A stretch of DNA of 48,551 bases. Origin: an uncultured Candidatus Puniceispirillum sp. (GTDB lineage: Bacteria > Pseudomonadota > Alphaproteobacteria > Puniceispirillales > Puniceispirillaceae). This document shows, in pieces, positions 8,220 through 19,054 of the stretch (the stretch's first letter is position 1; each line of letters starts with the position of its first letter). A program made the translations under genes and the position numbers. The stretch spans positions 1 through 48,551 of the forward strand of contig CAJJBY010000012.1 of the NCBI GenBank assembly GCA_905182545.1. The letters run 5' to 3'. The notes under the pieces are model-generated. The model searched no databases. It was given only the letters and a program-made list of their open reading frames with translations, and was not told the origin of the DNA.

Positions 8220-9554
8220 CTATCTGCGCCCTTTCAAACGAGATTTCTTCACCAAACCTTCATATTGATGTGCCAGCAAATGCGACTGGATCTGACCAAC
8301 CGTATCCAATGTTACCGTTACAACGATCAGCAAGGATGTACCACCAAAATAAAATGGTACGGCATATTTACTAATCAACAGTTCGGGCAGGATACAAATT
8401 GCCGATAGATAGGCAGCACCAAGAACAGTCAAACGGGTCAGCACAAAGTCCAAATAGTCAGCGGTTGATTTCCCTGGACGGATACCCGGGATATAGCCGC
8501 CATATTTCCGCAGATTCTCGGCAGTATCTTCAGGATTGAACACAATCGCTGTGTAGAAGAACGCAAAGAACACGATCATTGCAACATAGATCAGCAGATA
8601 AAGTGGCTGTCCGCGACCCAACATTGCATTCAAGGCAACAAGCCAATCAGCACCTCCGGCCTGTCCACCGGTCAGATTAATGATCGATACGGGCATCAGC
8701 AAAAGCGATGAGGCAAAGATCGGCGGGATCACACCCGGAACATTGATCTTTAGCGGCAGGAATGACTGATCGCCACCAAACACTTTGTTGCCATGTTGGC
8801 GCTTTGGATATTGGACAAGGATCTTGCGAACCGACCGTTCGATAAACACGATAAAGGCAATCACTGCAGCCGCCATAACAAACAGCAACACAATCAACAA
8901 TGAAGACAACGCACCGGTCCGGCCAAGTTCAAGCGTACCGGCAAGCGCGGTTGGCAGATTGGCAACAATGCCAGCGAAAATGATAAGCGAAATACCATTG
9001 CCAACGCCGCGGCTGGTGATTTGTTCGCCTAGCCACATCAAGAACAGCGTTCCACCAACAAGCGTGACAACAGTCGTCACACGGAAAAACAAACCCGGAT
9101 CATCGACAACGCCGCTGGCTGACTCAAGACCAACTGCAATGCCATAGCCCTGAACAGTGGCCAATAACACTGTCAAATAGCGGGTATATTGATTGATCAT
9201 CTTGCGACCAGCTTCGCCGTCCTTTTTCAAGGCTTCGAGCGAAGGCACGATCGCGGTCATTAGCTGCATGATAATCGATGCCGTAATATAGGGCATGATA
9301 TTCAGCGCAAAAATGGTCATCCGACTAAGCGCGCCGCCTGAGAACATGTCAAACATGCCCAGAATGCCGCTTGATTGCTGCGAAAAGATATCGGCAAGCG
9401 CACCCGGATCAATACCTGGCAAAGGCAGATATGTGCCAAGCCGGTAAATGATCAGAGCACCAACAGTAAACCAGAGACGCTTTTTCAGCTCGTCGGCTTT
9501 TGCCAACGCGCCAAACCCTGCGCCTGCTGCCATGCGGTCTGCTGATGATGCCAT
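8220..9554 (-). CDS. secY: Protein translocase subunit SecY
   Basis: SecY is the channel of the Sec translocase in the inner membrane. The 444-aa product shows about ten hydrophobic helices; conserved pieces are RLGTYLPLPGIDP, the plug/TM2 region FSGGALSRMTIFALNIMPYI, QYTRYLTVL, and GGYIPGIRPGKSTADYLD in the cytosolic loop that meets SecA and the ribosome. It is the last gene of the spc group, 17 bp after rplO, and its TAG abuts the adk ATG. Confidence 0.97.
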   Translation of the reverse strand: MASSADRMAAGAGFGALAKADELKKRLWFTVGALIIYRLGTYLPLPGIDPGALADIFSQQSSGILGMFDMFSGGALSRMTIFALNIMPYITASIIMQLMTAIVPSLEALKKDGEAGRKMINQYTRYLTVLLATVQGYGIAVGLESASGVVDDPGLFFRVTTVVTLVGGTLFLMWLGEQITSRGVGNGISLIIFAGIVANLPTALAGTLELGRTGALSSLLIVLLFVMAAAVIAFIVFIERSVRKILVQYPKRQHGNKVFGGDQSFLPLKINVPGVIPPIFASSLLLMPVSIINLTGGQAGGADWLVALNAMLGRGQPLYLLIYVAMIVFFAFFYTAIVFNPEDTAENLRKYGGYIPGIRPGKSTADYLDFVLTRLTVLGAAYLSAICILPELLISKYAVPFYFGGTSLLIVVTVTLDTVGQIQSHLLAHQYEGLVKKSRLKGRR

Positions 9555-9571
9555 ATGCTTTGTCTACCTAT

Positions 9572-10045
9572 CTATTCGGCTGAAACGGCAGGGACAATGA
9601 TCTTGCCACCAGCTTTTTCGACTACTTCAACAGCGGCCTTAGACGCACCCGCTGCATGAATCTCGACCTTTTTCGCGGTCAATTCACCTTTGGCAAGGAT
9701 CCGGACACCGTCACGCACCTTTGAGATGACGCCAGCGCCAACCAATGCTGCCGCATCAACCGGCTTGCTGGCATCCAGCTTGCCTGAATCGATTGCCGCT
9801 TGTAGGCGGCCAAGGTTAACCTCGACATAATTCTTGCGGAAAATATTATTGAAACCGCGCTTTGGCAAACGGCGATGGATCGGCATCTGGCCGCCCTCAA
9901 ACCCGTTGATTGACACGCCTGAGCGCGCCTTCTGACCCTTATGGCCACTGCCTGATGTCTTTCCGGTTCCCGAACCAATACCACGGCCAACCCGCTTGGC
10001 GTTCTTCGTTGCGCCCGGATTGTCTCTGACTTCGTTCAATTTCAT
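9572..10045 (-). CDS. rplO: 50S ribosomal protein L15
   Basis: L15 stabilises 23S rRNA late in 50S assembly. The 157-aa product starts [20 protein letters not shown] and has the long Gly/Arg/Lys-rich extension [19 protein letters not shown], then [18 protein letters not shown], the L15 signature. The globular C-terminal domain ends in [12 protein letters not shown]. It lies between rpmD and secY. Confidence 0.97.
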   Translation of the reverse strand: MKLNEVRDNPGATKNAKRVGRGIGSGTGKTSGSGHKGQKARSGVSINGFEGGQMPIHRRLPKRGFNNIFRKNYVEVNLGRLQAAIDSGKLDASKPVDAAALVGAGVISKVRDGVRILAKGELTAKKVEIHAAGASKAAVEVVEKAGGKIIVPAVSAE

Positions 10046-10097
10046 TTGTCACTCCTGCCAGCGCGCCACTTAAAGGCGCTCTGCTGATAAAAACCGT

Positions 10098-10286
10098 TTA
10101 CTGTTGTTCAACCCGAACCAGATGCTTGACCTTATTAATCATACCGCGGACCGATGCTGTATCTTCCAGCTCGCGGGTACGGCCAATTTTGTTCAGCCCA
10201 AGCCCAATCAGGGTCAAGCGCTGGTCAGCCTTACGGCCAATTGCGCTTCTTGTCTGGGTGACAATCACTGTTGCTTTGGCAGCCAT
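10098..10286 (-). CDS. rpmD: 50S ribosomal protein L30
   Basis: L30 is a small late-binding 50S protein that alphaproteobacteria keep in the spc operon. The 62-aa product reads [20 protein letters not shown], then [18 protein letters not shown] and ends [17 protein letters not shown], all typical. The 52-bp gap to rplO is larger than most in this operon. Confidence 0.96.
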   Translation of the reverse strand: MAAKATVIVTQTRSAIGRKADQRLTLIGLGLNKIGRTRELEDTASVRGMINKVKHLVRVEQQ

Positions 10287-10300
10287 CTTACTCTCTCCTG

Positions 10301-10873
10301 TTAGGATGCAGCGGCGTCGTTGCCGGTCGCAGCCTTATCTTCACGTTTCACAAGAATGTCGCCAACGCGCTTGCCGCGCTTTTGCGCCACAGCCCGTGGT
10401 GCCTGAATATGGTTCAATGCTGAAAAAGTGGCCTTGATCATATTATGTGGGTTCGAGCTGCCAATTGACTTTGCAACGATATCCTGAATGCCAAGCACCT
10501 CAAAAACAGCGCGCATTGGGCCACCGGCGATGATGCCAGTACCGGCAGGTGCCGCACGAAGCAGAACCTTACCTGCGCCGTAATTGCCCTTATTGTCATG
10601 GTGCAATGTGCGACCGTCACGAAGGGGAATACGAACCATATTGCGCTTAGCGCCTTCCGTTGCCTTGCGGATCGCTTCAGGAACCTCACGGGCCTTGCCT
10701 GTGCCGAAGCCAGCGCGGCCTTTGCCATCACCAACCACAACCAAAGCGGCGAAACCAAACCGGCGACCACCCTTGACAACTTTAGCCACACGGTTAATGC
10801 CAACCAACTTTTCGAGCAATTCGGGCTCTTCGCGCTCCTGGCTACGGTCCCGTCTGTCGTTATTGCGTGCCAT
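10301..10873 (-). CDS. rpsE: 30S ribosomal protein S5
   Basis: S5 helps maintain decoding accuracy and lies at the mRNA entry channel. The 190-aa product has the double-stranded-RNA-binding-type N domain ([19 protein letters not shown]), [21 protein letters not shown], and the C domain with [21 protein letters not shown] and [10 protein letters not shown]. The ATG at 10873 is chosen over a TTG one codon upstream. The residues around the spectinomycin-binding loop look wild type. Confidence 0.97.
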   Translation of the reverse strand: MARNNDRRDRSQEREEPELLEKLVGINRVAKVVKGGRRFGFAALVVVGDGKGRAGFGTGKAREVPEAIRKATEGAKRNMVRIPLRDGRTLHHDNKGNYGAGKVLLRAAPAGTGIIAGGPMRAVFEVLGIQDIVAKSIGSSNPHNMIKATFSALNHIQAPRAVAQKRGKRVGDILVKREDKAATGNDAAAS

Positions 10874-10885
10874 CAATCGTGCTCC

Positions 10886-11248
10886 CTAGAATTTCAAACC
10901 GGCTTCGCGCGCGGCTTCAGCCAACGCCTTGACCCGGCCGTGGAAAATATAACCGCCGCGGTCGAAAACCACTGCGTCAATGCCTTTTGCCTTGGCGCGC
11001 TCGGCGACCAATTTGCCAACCACGCTTGCTGCGGCGACATCGGCTGTCTTGCTTAATGCTGATTTGAAATCGGCGTCAAGTGTAGAAGCTGCTGCCAAAG
11101 TGATACCGGCAGTATCATCGATAACCTGAGCATAAATATGCTTTGATGAACGATGCACAGACAAACGAAGCTGTCCTTTGCAGGTCTGCCGTAGCTTGGA
11201 ACGGGTCCGCTGACGGCGGCGTTCAAATAATTCTTTAGATGTAAACAT
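10886..11248 (-). CDS. rplR: 50S ribosomal protein L18
   Basis: L18 binds 5S rRNA and attaches it to the 50S subunit. The 120-aa product has the basic N terminus [37 protein letters not shown], and the C-terminal [26 protein letters not shown] signature. It lies 9 bp after rplF and 12 bp before rpsE. Confidence 0.97.
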   Translation of the reverse strand: MFTSKELFERRRQRTRSKLRQTCKGQLRLSVHRSSKHIYAQVIDDTAGITLAAASTLDADFKSALSKTADVAAASVVGKLVAERAKAKGIDAVVFDRGGYIFHGRVKALAEAAREAGLKF

Positions 11249-11257
11249 GACCTGTCC

Positions 11258-11791
11258 CTACTTCTTTTTGCCTTCTTTGCGGACAATATGCTCTTCAGCA
11301 TATTTCACACCCTTGCCCTTATATGGCTCAGGTGGACGCTTTGACCGGATTTCAGATGCAAACTGACCAAGCAATTGCTTGTCAGCGCCAGTGATTGTGA
11401 TTGAAGTGTTATTTTCAACAACCGCAGTCAAACCGGCAGGAACATCCATCTCAACAGGGTGGCTAAACCCAAGGCTAAGCACAATTTTATTGCCCTGCAT
11501 TGCCGCACGATAACCAACACCGTTGATTTCCAATTTGCGGGTAAAGCCACTGCCAACACCGACAACCATATTGCTGATTGATGCACGCATTGTACCCCAT
11601 AGCGATAGCGCAAGCTTAGTTTTGCGCTTTGGCTTTAAGGTGGCAATATTATCGGCAATGCTTAATTCGACCTCACTGTGGAGTGGGGCGCTCAGCTGAC
11701 CGTTTTTTCCTTTGACGACCACCATACCATCCTGCTGTGACAAGGTCACATCAGCCGGGATAACAATCGCACTATTTCCGATACGAGACAT
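11258..11791 (-). CDS. rplF: 50S ribosomal protein L6
   Basis: L6 lies at the base of the stalk near the factor-binding site. The 177-aa product has two similar L6 folds: SRIGNSAIVIPADV at the start, then NMVVGVGSGFTRKLEINGVGY, and in the C-terminal half RSKRPPEPYKGKGVKYAEE, the L6 signature. The tail is basic (RKEGKKK). Length matches the family. Confidence 0.98.
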   Translation of the reverse strand: MSRIGNSAIVIPADVTLSQQDGMVVVKGKNGQLSAPLHSEVELSIADNIATLKPKRKTKLALSLWGTMRASISNMVVGVGSGFTRKLEINGVGYRAAMQGNKIVLSLGFSHPVEMDVPAGLTAVVENNTSITITGADKQLLGQFASEIRSKRPPEPYKGKGVKYAEEHIVRKEGKKK

Positions 11792-11803
11792 GCGAGCAGC
11801 TCC

Positions 11804-12202
11804 TTAAAATACGTGGCAGAGGACTTCGCCGCCAACTTTGGCTGTGCGGGCCTCATTGTCAGACAGGACACCACGCGGAGTAGACAAGATGGCAATGCCA
11901 AGCCCGTTGTACACCCGCGGCAAGTCGCGAAGACCAAAATAAACGCGGCGACCCGGACGGGATACGCGCTTGATTTCAGAAATCACTGGCTGACCTTCAT
12001 GATATTTCAGCTCGATCTTCAGCTCTTTCAGGCCTGGGCGAATATCAACGCTTGAATAATTGCGGATATAGCCTTCGCGTTTAAGAACTTCTAGAACATT
12101 GCTGCGGAACCGTGATGCCGGGCTAGAGACGACGCTTTTACGCGCGTTCTGACCGTTACGGATGCGTGTTAGCATATCGCCAAGAGGATCACTCATAGAC
12201 AT
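11804..12202 (-). CDS. rpsH: 30S ribosomal protein S8
   Basis: S8 is a primary 16S rRNA-binding protein and, in E. coli, represses the spc operon by binding its own mRNA near rplE. The 132-aa product starts [20 protein letters not shown] and ends with [20 protein letters not shown] and GGEVLCHVF, the family signature. Whether autoregulation is kept here is not visible. Confidence 0.98.
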   Translation of the reverse strand: MSMSDPLGDMLTRIRNGQNARKSVVSSPASRFRSNVLEVLKREGYIRNYSSVDIRPGLKELKIELKYHEGQPVISEIKRVSRPGRRVYFGLRDLPRVYNGLGIAILSTPRGVLSDNEARTAKVGGEVLCHVF

Positions 12203-12218
12203 TTGCTTTATCTCCTCT

Positions 12219-12524
12219 TTACCAGCTTGACTTCACAACGCCCGGAACCTGACCCATTGAGGCCAAATCGCGAAGGGCGATACGAGACATTCTAAGTTTA
12301 CGGTCATAACCACGTGGACGGCCTGAAACCTCACACCGGTTACGAATACGAATTTTTGCACTATCGCGTGGCTCATCAGCCAGCTTGAGAACGGCCTGGA
12401 AACGATCTTCCATTGACACGTTCTTGTCAGCGATGATTGCCTTTAATGCAGCGCGACGAGCACCACGGGCGGCAACGATACGCTTGCGCTTGTTATTTTT
12501 TTCAACGGCGCTTTTCTTAGCCAT
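12219..12524 (-). CDS. rpsN: 30S ribosomal protein S14, zinc-independent long form
   Basis: S14 binds the 30S head. The 101-aa product is the long form without the four zinc cysteines: only one Cys is seen, in [16 protein letters not shown]. It ends [15 protein letters not shown], which is strongly conserved. It lies 17 bp after rplE and 16 bp before rpsH. Confidence 0.98.
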   Translation of the reverse strand: MAKKSAVEKNNKRKRIVAARGARRAALKAIIADKNVSMEDRFQAVLKLADEPRDSAKIRIRNRCEVSGRPRGYDRKLRMSRIALRDLASMGQVPGVVKSSW

Positions 12525-12541
12525 GATTAACCCCTTTGCTC

Positions 12542-13087
12542 TTACGCTTTAACGAACGGGAACTGAAAGCCTACGAGTAACTCGCGGGCCTCATCATCCG
12601 TTGTTGCTGATGTCACCACAATGATATCCATTCCGCGGATTTCATCTACCTGGTCATAATCGACCTCAGGGAAAATGATCTGTTCTTTAATACCCATGGC
12701 ATAGTTGCCACGACCATCAAAGCTCTTCCCATTCAAACCGCGGAAGTCACGAACCCTAGGAAGGGCAATATTCACCAGCCGGTCGAGAAATTCATACATA
12801 TGCTCGCGGCGCAATGTGACCTTACAGCCGATTGGCATCCCTTCGCGCAATTTGAAAGCCGCATTGGCCTTCTTTGAACGAGTGATAACCGGGTTCTGGC
12901 CAGTAATTGCAGCAAGCTCACGGGCAGCATGTTCGACTTTTTTCGAATCACGAACCGCTTCACCAACACCCATATTAATGACAATCTTCTCGAGCTTTGG
13001 CGCCTGCATAGCATTGGCATAACCAAATTTCTCAATCAGAGCCGGGCGAACTGCCGTCAGATAATGTTCTTCTAAACGCGTCTTCAT
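12542..13087 (-). CDS. rplE: 50S ribosomal protein L5
   Basis: L5 binds 5S rRNA and contacts the P-site tRNA. The 181-aa product has [40 protein letters not shown] and the 5S-contact loop [16 protein letters not shown], ending [14 protein letters not shown]. Length and start agree with relatives. It lies 29 bp after rplX. Confidence 0.98.
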   Translation of the reverse strand: MKTRLEEHYLTAVRPALIEKFGYANAMQAPKLEKIVINMGVGEAVRDSKKVEHAARELAAITGQNPVITRSKKANAAFKLREGMPIGCKVTLRREHMYEFLDRLVNIALPRVRDFRGLNGKSFDGRGNYAMGIKEQIIFPEVDYDQVDEIRGMDIIVVTSATTDDEARELLVGFQFPFVKA

Positions 13088-13116
13088 CTCAGCTTTCTCA
13101 CTCCTTACCCTTGGGC

Positions 13117-13434
13117 TTACGCCAGGGCTTTTCCGGAACGGCGAGCGATCCGGACTTTTTTACCATCTTTTTCCTCATAACCGACACGTGTTGCTGTGCC
13201 GCTGTCAGGATCGATATGTGCAACATTCGAAATATGCAAAGGCGCTTCCATCGAAATAATGCCGCCTGTGTCTGTCTGGGTTGCGCGGCGATGGCGCTTG
13301 ACCATATTAATCCCCTGAACCCGAACACGAGATTCGGCGCGAAGCACTTCAAGAACTTCACCCTTTTTACCTTTGTCACGACCGGTAACCACAATCACCT
13401 GATCGCCTTTTTTGATTTTAAACTTCTCAGCCAT
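13117..13434 (-). CDS. rplX: 50S ribosomal protein L24
   Basis: L24 initiates 50S assembly. The 105-aa product contains a KOW motif ([20 protein letters not shown], residues 8-27), then [10 protein letters not shown] and EAPLHISNV. Its start codon overlaps the last base of the rplN stop (TAATG), which suggests coupled translation. Confidence 0.97.
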   Translation of the reverse strand: MAEKFKIKKGDQVIVVTGRDKGKKGEVLEVLRAESRVRVQGINMVKRHRRATQTDTGGIISMEAPLHISNVAHIDPDSGTATRVGYEEKDGKKVRIARRSGKALA

Positions 13435-13802
13435 TACAGCACCTCCGGTGCCAGAGAAATGATCTTCATGAACTTGCGGCCACGCAACTCGCGGGTCACA
13501 GGGCCAAAAATACGTGTGCCAATCGGCTCGTCCTGTTTATTCAACAAAACCGCAGCATTTCGGTCAAAACGGATGGCGCTGCCATCTGCCCGACGAATTT
13601 CTTTGGCTGTCCGCACGATAACCGCACGATGAACATCACCTTTTTTCACCTTGCCGCGGGGAATGGCTTCCTTGACCGAAACAACGATCACATCACCAAC
13701 GCCAGCGACTTTACGGCCTGAACCGCCAAGCACCTTGATACACTGGACACGTCGCGCACCAGAATTATCGGCAACTTCAAGATTTGACTGCATTTGAATC
13801 AT
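13434..13802 (-). CDS. rplN: 50S ribosomal protein L14
   Basis: L14 lies at the intersubunit face next to L19. The 122-aa product starts [20 protein letters not shown] and has [20 protein letters not shown] and [17 protein letters not shown], all signatures of the family. It lies 11 bp after rpsQ. Confidence 0.98.
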   Translation of the reverse strand: MIQMQSNLEVADNSGARRVQCIKVLGGSGRKVAGVGDVIVVSVKEAIPRGKVKKGDVHRAVIVRTAKEIRRADGSAIRFDRNAAVLLNKQDEPIGTRIFGPVTRELRGRKFMKIISLAPEVL

Positions 13803-13813
13803 GTCAGTCTCTC

Positions 13814-14059
13814 CTAGTTTTTCGCTGCATCGTCATAGACCACTTCATGGGTCTTTGACTTAGAAACAGGTGGGCATTCACGAATGCGAACAGAATCACC
13901 TTCTTTGAAGCGGTTTTCAGCGTCATGGGCTGCAAACTTCTTTGATTTGGTAATAATCTTTTTATACACCGGATGCATGATGCGACGCTCGACGCGGACG
14001 GTTACCGTCTTATCGCCTTTATCGCTCACAACAGTGCCTTGCATGGTACGCTTTGGCAT
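13814..14059 (-). CDS. rpsQ: 30S ribosomal protein S17
   Basis: S17 is an early-binding 16S rRNA protein with an OB fold. The 81-aa product has LQG-like [38 protein letters not shown] and [17 protein letters not shown]. It lies between rpmC and rplN with 12- and 11-bp gaps. Confidence 0.97.
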   Translation of the reverse strand: MPKRTMQGTVVSDKGDKTVTVRVERRIMHPVYKKIITKSKKFAAHDAENRFKEGDSVRIRECPPVSKSKTHEVVYDDAAKN

Positions 14060-14071
14060 AACTAGACTTCC

Positions 14072-14287
14072 CTATTTTGCTGCATTTTCTGCACTGGCTT
14101 TTTGGCCAAGTACAGTTTTGATGCGGGCGATCTCACGGCGCACAATCTTGGCCCGTGTTGGATTTTCGACCTGACCACCAGCGGCCTGAAAACGCAGGTT
14201 GAACTGCTCTTTTTTCAGATCGATAAGCTGTGTCTTCAACTCATCTGGGGTCTTTGCGCGAAGCGCTTCAGCTTTAACAATTGCCAT
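14072..14287 (-). CDS. rpmC: 50S ribosomal protein L29
   Basis: L29 lies at the tunnel exit beside L23 and contributes to the docking site for nascent-chain factors. The 71-aa two-helix product has [35 protein letters not shown] and [14 protein letters not shown]. Start and length are typical. Confidence 0.97.
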   Translation of the reverse strand: MAIVKAEALRAKTPDELKTQLIDLKKEQFNLRFQAAGGQVENPTRAKIVRREIARIKTVLGQKASAENAAK

Positions 14288-14301
14288 CGGTGCTTCCCTT
14301 T

Positions 14302-14721
14302 TTAATCAGTATCGCCAAGGCGACGAACAATCCGCGTGTCCAGCGGTAACTTTGCGGCGGCAAGGGTAAATGCCTCTTTCGCCAAATTCCAAGGAACACC
14401 ATCAATCTCAAACATGATGCGGCCAGGCTTTACGCGGGCTACCCAGAATTCTGGTGTGCCTTTACCTTTACCCATCCGAACCTCCGCAGGCTTGCTTGAT
14501 ACAGGCACATCAGGGAAAATCCGGATCCAGACACGACCGGCACGACGCAGGTGACGTGTAATGGCACGACGAGCAGCTTCGATTTGACGTGCTGTTACAC
14601 GCTCAGGTGTTACGGCTTTTAGACCATAAGAACCGAAATTCAGCTGCGTTCCACCCTTTGCAAGACCGTGAATCCGGCCTTTATGGGCTTTGCGAAATTT
14701 TGTACGCTTTGGCGAAAGCAT
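14302..14721 (-). CDS. rplP: 50S ribosomal protein L16
   Basis: L16 contacts the A-site tRNA elbow and organises the peptidyl transferase region. The 139-aa product starts [16 protein letters not shown] and has [40 protein letters not shown] and KLPLDTRIV. The second of two ATGs in a row is chosen as in relatives. Confidence 0.97.
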   Translation of the reverse strand: MLSPKRTKFRKAHKGRIHGLAKGGTQLNFGSYGLKAVTPERVTARQIEAARRAITRHLRRAGRVWIRIFPDVPVSSKPAEVRMGKGKGTPEFWVARVKPGRIMFEIDGVPWNLAKEAFTLAAAKLPLDTRIVRRLGDTD

Positions 14722-14739
14722 CAACTTATCTCCTAAGAC

Positions 14740-15435
14740 TTAACCGTTGCCGCGTGGCGCTGAGCCAGACTGCTGCTCGGCCATCCGCTTATCCTGGGCC
14801 ATTGGGTCATGAGCCATGACCTCGCCCTTAAATACCCAAACCTTGATGCCGCAGGCACCGTAGGTTGTGAATGCTGTTGCTTCACCGTAATCAACTTCGG
14901 CGCGCAATGTATGGAGTGGAACGCGGCCTTCGCGATACCATTCAGTACGGGCGATCTCGGCACCGCCAAGACGACCAGCGCAGTTGATTCGTACACCCAA
15001 AGCACCAAGACGCATTGCAGATTGAACTGCACGCTTCATCGCGCGGCGAAAACCAACCCGGCGCTCAAGCTGCTGAGCAATATTCTCGGCAACCAACTTG
15101 GCATCAATCTCAGGCTTTCGAACCTCAACGATGTTCAGGCTAACCTCGCCACCAATCCGGCTTGACAGATCAAGACGCAACTTTTCGATGTCCTGACCCT
15201 TTTTACCGATGATCAGACCCGGACGGCCAGCATGAATGGTCACGCGGGCGCGGCCAGCTGGACGCTCGATCACAACGCGGCTGATTGCAGCCTGCTTGAG
15301 GCGATCCATCAAATATGCGCGAAGCTTAATGTCTTCATGAAGCAACTGCCCATAGTTACGGCCAGCATACCAGCGCGAATCCCATGTCCGGTTAATACCG
15401 ACACGCAGGCCGATTGGCTTGACTTTCTGACCCAT
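14740..15435 (-). CDS. rpsC: 30S ribosomal protein S3
   Basis: S3 lines the mRNA entry pore and helps mRNA helicase activity. The 231-aa product starts [20 protein letters not shown] and carries a KH domain ([19 protein letters not shown]) followed by the S3 C domain ([30 protein letters not shown]-like [12 protein letters not shown]). The final 20 residues are a disordered Gln/Gly-rich tail. The ATG at 15435 lies 1 bp after the rplV stop. Confidence 0.98.
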   Translation of the reverse strand: MGQKVKPIGLRVGINRTWDSRWYAGRNYGQLLHEDIKLRAYLMDRLKQAAISRVVIERPAGRARVTIHAGRPGLIIGKKGQDIEKLRLDLSSRIGGEVSLNIVEVRKPEIDAKLVAENIAQQLERRVGFRRAMKRAVQSAMRLGALGVRINCAGRLGGAEIARTEWYREGRVPLHTLRAEVDYGEATAFTTYGACGIKVWVFKGEVMAHDPMAQDKRMAEQQSGSAPRGNG

Positions 15436-15436
15436 C

Positions 15437-15814
15437 CTACTGCTCTCCTCTTTCACCGACGATGATCGTCAGGTGTGAAAATGGCTTTAAAATCCGTGCG
15501 CCGCGGCCTTTGGCTCGTGCGCGGAAACGCTTCATAACAAGACCCTTGCCAACATGCGCTTCTTTCACAAACAACCTGTCAACATCCAATGAATGGTTAT
15601 TTTCCGCATTGGCAATAGCTGATTGCAGCGCTTTTTTCACATCGCCAGCGATACGGCGGCGTGAGAATGACAAAGCGGCAATCGCTTTATTCACATCCAT
15701 GCCCCGGATCATTGTCGCAACAAGGTTCAGCTTTTGTGGGCTGACGCGCAAATTGCGAACGACAGATTTTGCTTCACTGTCAGCCAAGCTGCGTGGATTT
15801 GATTGCTTACCCAT
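15437..15814 (-). CDS. rplV: 50S ribosomal protein L22
   Basis: L22 lines the narrow part of the peptide exit tunnel with its long beta hairpin. The 125-aa product has [40 protein letters not shown], the hairpin region [20 protein letters not shown] and [11 protein letters not shown]. No deletion of the kind seen in macrolide-resistant hairpins is evident. Confidence 0.98.
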   Translation of the reverse strand: MGKQSNPRSLADSEAKSVVRNLRVSPQKLNLVATMIRGMDVNKAIAALSFSRRRIAGDVKKALQSAIANAENNHSLDVDRLFVKEAHVGKGLVMKRFRARAKGRGARILKPFSHLTIIVGERGEQ

Positions 15815-15823
15815 AACCTACCC

Positions 15824-16099
15824 CTAACGCTTTGATTTCTTGTCGGCGGCATGGCCGTAATAAGTGCGGGTTGGCGAAAATTCACCAAGCTTGTGTCCAA
15901 CCATTTCTTCCGAAACAGACACAGGGATAAATTTATTGCCATTATGCACACCAAATGTAAGCCCAACAAACTGCGGCATAATCGTTGAACGACGTGACCA
16001 TGTTTTGATCACTTCATTCCGACCAGACTCGCGAACCTTGTCCGCTTTCTTCAACAGATGCCCATCAACAAACGGGCCTTTCCAAACTGAACGTGCCAT
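15824..16099 (-). CDS. rpsS: 30S ribosomal protein S19
   Basis: S19 binds 16S rRNA in the head with S13. The 91-aa product starts [20 protein letters not shown] and has [40 protein letters not shown] and [20 protein letters not shown]. Length and order (rplB-rpsS-rplV) are standard. Confidence 0.98.
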   Translation of the reverse strand: MARSVWKGPFVDGHLLKKADKVRESGRNEVIKTWSRRSTIMPQFVGLTFGVHNGNKFIPVSVSEEMVGHKLGEFSPTRTYYGHAADKKSKR

Positions 16100-16114
16100 G
16101 ATTAAGAATGACCC

Positions 16115-16939
16115 TTATGGCTTGCGACGCCGCACAATCAGGCGGTCAGTCTTCTTGTTAGAACGAGTACGCTTGCCCTTGGTTGGCTTACCCCAAGGTG
16201 TTACTGGATGACGGCCACCTGACGTACGACCCTCACCACCACCATGTGGGTGATCAACAGGGTTCATAACCACGCCGCGTACATGCGGGCGACGGCCAAG
16301 CCAGCGATTACGGCCAGCCTTACCAATTTTGATGTTCTGCTGGTCAGGGTTTGATACAGCACCGATAGATGCCATACATTCTGACCGCACCAAACGAACT
16401 TCACCAGATGTCAGGCGCAAAATCGCATAACCGCGATCACGACCAACAAGCTGGATATAGGTTCCAGCTGAACGCGCCAGCTGGCCACCCTTGCCCGGCT
16501 TTAACTCAACATTATGGATCAATGTTCCAACAGGAATATTGGCCAATGGCAGGGCGTTGCCCGGCTTGATGTCAGACCCGATACCGGCTCGAACCTTGTC
16601 ACCAATCGATAAACGCTGTGGTGCCAGAATATAGCTTTGTTCGCCATCTTCATAAGTGATAAGTGCAATGAATGCTGTCCTGTTCGGATCATATTCAATC
16701 CGCTCAACAGTCGCAAGCATACCAGTTTTGGTGCGCTTGAAATCGATTAGGCGATACCGGCGCTTATGGCCGCCACCCTTTTGCCAAGCAGTCACGTGAC
16801 CCGAATTGTTACGGCCACCTGTCTTTGACAGACCCTCAGTCAGCTTTTTAACCGGACCACCCTTATAAAGGGCAGATTTGTCAACAAGGACAAGGTTCCG
16901 CTGGCTTGGGGTTGTTGGATTAAATTTCTTTAACGCCAT
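16115..16939 (-). CDS. rplB: 50S ribosomal protein L2
   Basis: L2 is needed for subunit joining and peptidyl transferase activity. The 274-aa product has [20 protein letters not shown], the SH3-like core, [19 protein letters not shown], and the conserved [20 protein letters not shown] loop with the essential histidine. Start and length match the family. Confidence 0.98.
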   Translation of the reverse strand: MALKKFNPTTPSQRNLVLVDKSALYKGGPVKKLTEGLSKTGGRNNSGHVTAWQKGGGHKRRYRLIDFKRTKTGMLATVERIEYDPNRTAFIALITYEDGEQSYILAPQRLSIGDKVRAGIGSDIKPGNALPLANIPVGTLIHNVELKPGKGGQLARSAGTYIQLVGRDRGYAILRLTSGEVRLVRSECMASIGAVSNPDQQNIKIGKAGRNRWLGRRPHVRGVVMNPVDHPHGGGEGRTSGGRHPVTPWGKPTKGKRTRSNKKTDRLIVRRRKP

Positions 16940-16943
16940 CTGA

Positions 16944-17270
16944 TTAAACTCCCATCAGGTCAATATTCTGACCCTCAGCCAATGTGACCATTGCCTTTTT
17001 CATGTCAGAGCGACGACCTGGCCGACCTTTAAAGGTTTTGGCCTTGCCCTTTTGGACAATCGTATTCACCGCAGTGACCTTGACATTAAACAGCATTTCA
17101 ACTGCTGCCTTGATTTGTGGCTTGGTTGCGGTGATCGCAACCGCAAAGGTTACCTGACCATGCTCATTCGCTATCGTCGCCTTTTCGGTGATGATTGGAC
17201 GAAGGATCGTGTCATAGGCAGTCGCCTTTGTGACCACAGTTGTTACAGGCTTGCGCGCACGAACACTCAT
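16944..17270 (-). CDS. rplW: 50S ribosomal protein L23
   Basis: L23 at the tunnel exit is the docking site for trigger factor and SRP. The 108-aa product has [60 protein letters not shown] and [20 protein letters not shown]. The N-terminal stretch ([14 protein letters not shown]) is a few residues longer than usual. Its start overlaps the rplD end by 4 bp. Confidence 0.97.
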   Translation of the reverse strand: MSVRARKPVTTVVTKATAYDTILRPIITEKATIANEHGQVTFAVAITATKPQIKAAVEMLFNVKVTAVNTIVQKGKAKTFKGRPGRRSDMKKAMVTLAEGQNIDLMGV

Positions 17271-17896
17271 TTCAGGCGCTCCTCAAGATGGGCCGCAGCA
17301 TCCTTGGACAGAACCAGAACATCACGACGCAGGATATCATACACATTAATGCCCTGCTGTGGCAGCACATCAACCAACGGAATGTTACGCGCAGCCTTTA
17401 CAAAGCCTGCATCCAACTCGGCGCCACCAATGATCAGTGCATTCTCAGCACCAAGCTTTACCAGCTGCTCGCGAAGCTTTGCCGTCTTACCAGCAGATTT
17501 GCCAGTTGACGCCAAGCTATCGAGCACCAGAAATTTGCCTTCAGCGACCTTTTTAGACAAAGCCGAACGCAGACCAAGCTGGCGAACCTTCTTTGGCAGA
17601 GCATGACCATGATCACGAACAACCGGACCATGAACAACACCACCACCACGGAACTGAACAACAGCGGCAGAACCGTGACGTGCGCGGCCAGTGCCTTTTT
17701 GTTTGAACATTTTGGCTGTAGTAATTGCCACTTCAGCGCGCGACTTCACCTTGTGTGTGCCGGCGCGGCGTTTGGCAAGCTGCCACTTCACCACACGCGC
17801 AACAATATCGGCGCGCGGTGCGACCCCAAAGACTGCATCGGCAAGCGTAATGTCGCCAGCGGCCTTGTTGTCGATTGTTTTCACATCAATCTTCAT
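17267..17896 (-). CDS. rplD: 50S ribosomal protein L4
   Basis: L4 lines the exit tunnel; in E. coli it also represses the S10 operon. The 209-aa product has the extended-loop region [20 protein letters not shown] and [20 protein letters not shown]-like sequence, then a Rossmann-like C domain. It lies 5 bp after rplC. No clear L4-responsive leader hairpin could be assigned before rpsJ. Confidence 0.97.
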   Translation of the reverse strand: MKIDVKTIDNKAAGDITLADAVFGVAPRADIVARVVKWQLAKRRAGTHKVKSRAEVAITTAKMFKQKGTGRARHGSAAVVQFRGGGVVHGPVVRDHGHALPKKVRQLGLRSALSKKVAEGKFLVLDSLASTGKSAGKTAKLREQLVKLGAENALIIGGAELDAGFVKAARNIPLVDVLPQQGINVYDILRRDVLVLSKDAAAHLEERLK

Positions 17897-17901
17897 GACC
17901 C

Positions 17902-18708
17902 TTATTCCTTCTCGGCTTCGGCATCAACAGCGCCAGGTGCCTCAGCAACGGTCTCGTCAGATGGAGCTGCATCAACAGCAGAATCTTCAACCGCAACATC
18001 CGCAGCCATTGCTTCTTCGCTAGCAGGGGCCAGATCAGACAACAAACCCGCAGGGAATGGCGCATCATCAGGACGTGCCACCTTGATGGCATCACTGATC
18101 AAAACCCAACCATTCTTTGAACCCGGAACCGCACCGCAAAGTAGGACGACGCCCTCGTCATTATCAACAGCAACAACTTCGATATTTTGCGTGGTGTTAC
18201 GCGCGGCACCCATATGGCCAGCCATCTTCTTGCCTTTAAACACCTTGCCCGGATCCTGACACTGGCCAGTTGAACCGTGCGAGCGATGCGAAACCGACAC
18301 ACCATGTGATGCACGAAGACCGGCAAAATTGTGACGCTTCATCGCACCGGCAAAACCTTTACCCTTCGTTGTGCCAACAACATCAACTTTCTGACCAGCA
18401 ACAAAGTGCGATGGTACCAAAGTCGAGCCGACTTCGAGAACCGCATCATCACTAACCCGAAATTCGGCTAGCTTTGACTTCGGCAATACATTGGCTTTCG
18501 CAAAATGACCACGCATCGGCTTTGATACGTTCTTTGCCTTGGCAACGCCCGCGCCAAGCTGAACAGCTGTATAACCATCCCTGTCTTTGCTACGAACTGC
18601 TACAACCTGGACATCGTCGAGTTTTAGAACGGTGACCGGCACATGGTGGCCAGCATCGTTAAACACGCGTGTCATTCCCATTTTACGGGCGATAATGCCG
18701 CTACGCAT
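17902..18708 (-). CDS. rplC: 50S ribosomal protein L3 with long Ala/Glu-rich C-terminal tail
   Basis: L3 initiates 50S assembly and reaches toward the peptidyl transferase centre. The 268-aa product starts [18 protein letters not shown] and has the L3 signature region ([42 protein letters not shown]). About 45 residues after the normal core end form a tail rich in Ala, Glu, Asp and Ser ([20 protein letters not shown] and on to EAEKE). E. coli L3 is 209 aa. The start is at the third ATG of the frame, matching relatives. Lies between rpsJ (16 bp) and rplD (5 bp). Confidence 0.96.
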   Translation of the reverse strand: MRSGIIARKMGMTRVFNDAGHHVPVTVLKLDDVQVVAVRSKDRDGYTAVQLGAGVAKAKNVSKPMRGHFAKANVLPKSKLAEFRVSDDAVLEVGSTLVPSHFVAGQKVDVVGTTKGKGFAGAMKRHNFAGLRASHGVSVSHRSHGSTGQCQDPGKVFKGKKMAGHMGAARNTTQNIEVVAVDNDEGVVLLCGAVPGSKNGWVLISDAIKVARPDDAPFPAGLLSDLAPASEEAMAADVAVEDSAVDAAPSDETVAEAPGAVDAEAEKE

Positions 18709-18724
18709 AACTCTGGTCCCCTCC

Positions 18725-19033
18725 CTAGAGCTTAATCTCAACATCAACACCGGCCGCAAGATCAAGCTTCATCAGCGCGTCAACGGTCTGTGGTGTTGGG
18801 TCGATAATATCCAATAGACGCTTATGCGTACGAATTTCGAACTGCTCGCGGCTTTTCTTGTCAATATGCGGCGAGCGAAGCACGGTCATGCGACGCATAT
18901 TGGTCGGCAGCGGGATTGGCCCACGCACTTCAGCACCTGTACGCTTAGCCGTGTTCACGATCTCTGCCGTGGACTGGTCAAGAATACGGTGATCGAATGC
19001 CTTCAATCGGATTCTGATATTCTGGGTTTCCAT
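18725..19033 (-). CDS. rpsJ: 30S ribosomal protein S10
   Basis: S10 is a 30S head protein and, with NusB, a transcription antitermination factor. The 102-aa product has [40 protein letters not shown] and [20 protein letters not shown]. Length matches. It lies 66 bp after tuf, with a terminator-like hairpin in between. Confidence 0.98.
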   Translation of the reverse strand: METQNIRIRLKAFDHRILDQSTAEIVNTAKRTGAEVRGPIPLPTNMRRMTVLRSPHIDKKSREQFEIRTHKRLLDIIDPTPQTVDALMKLDLAAGVDVEIKL

Positions 19034-19054
19034 AACTGCCTTACCTCGTTTGGA

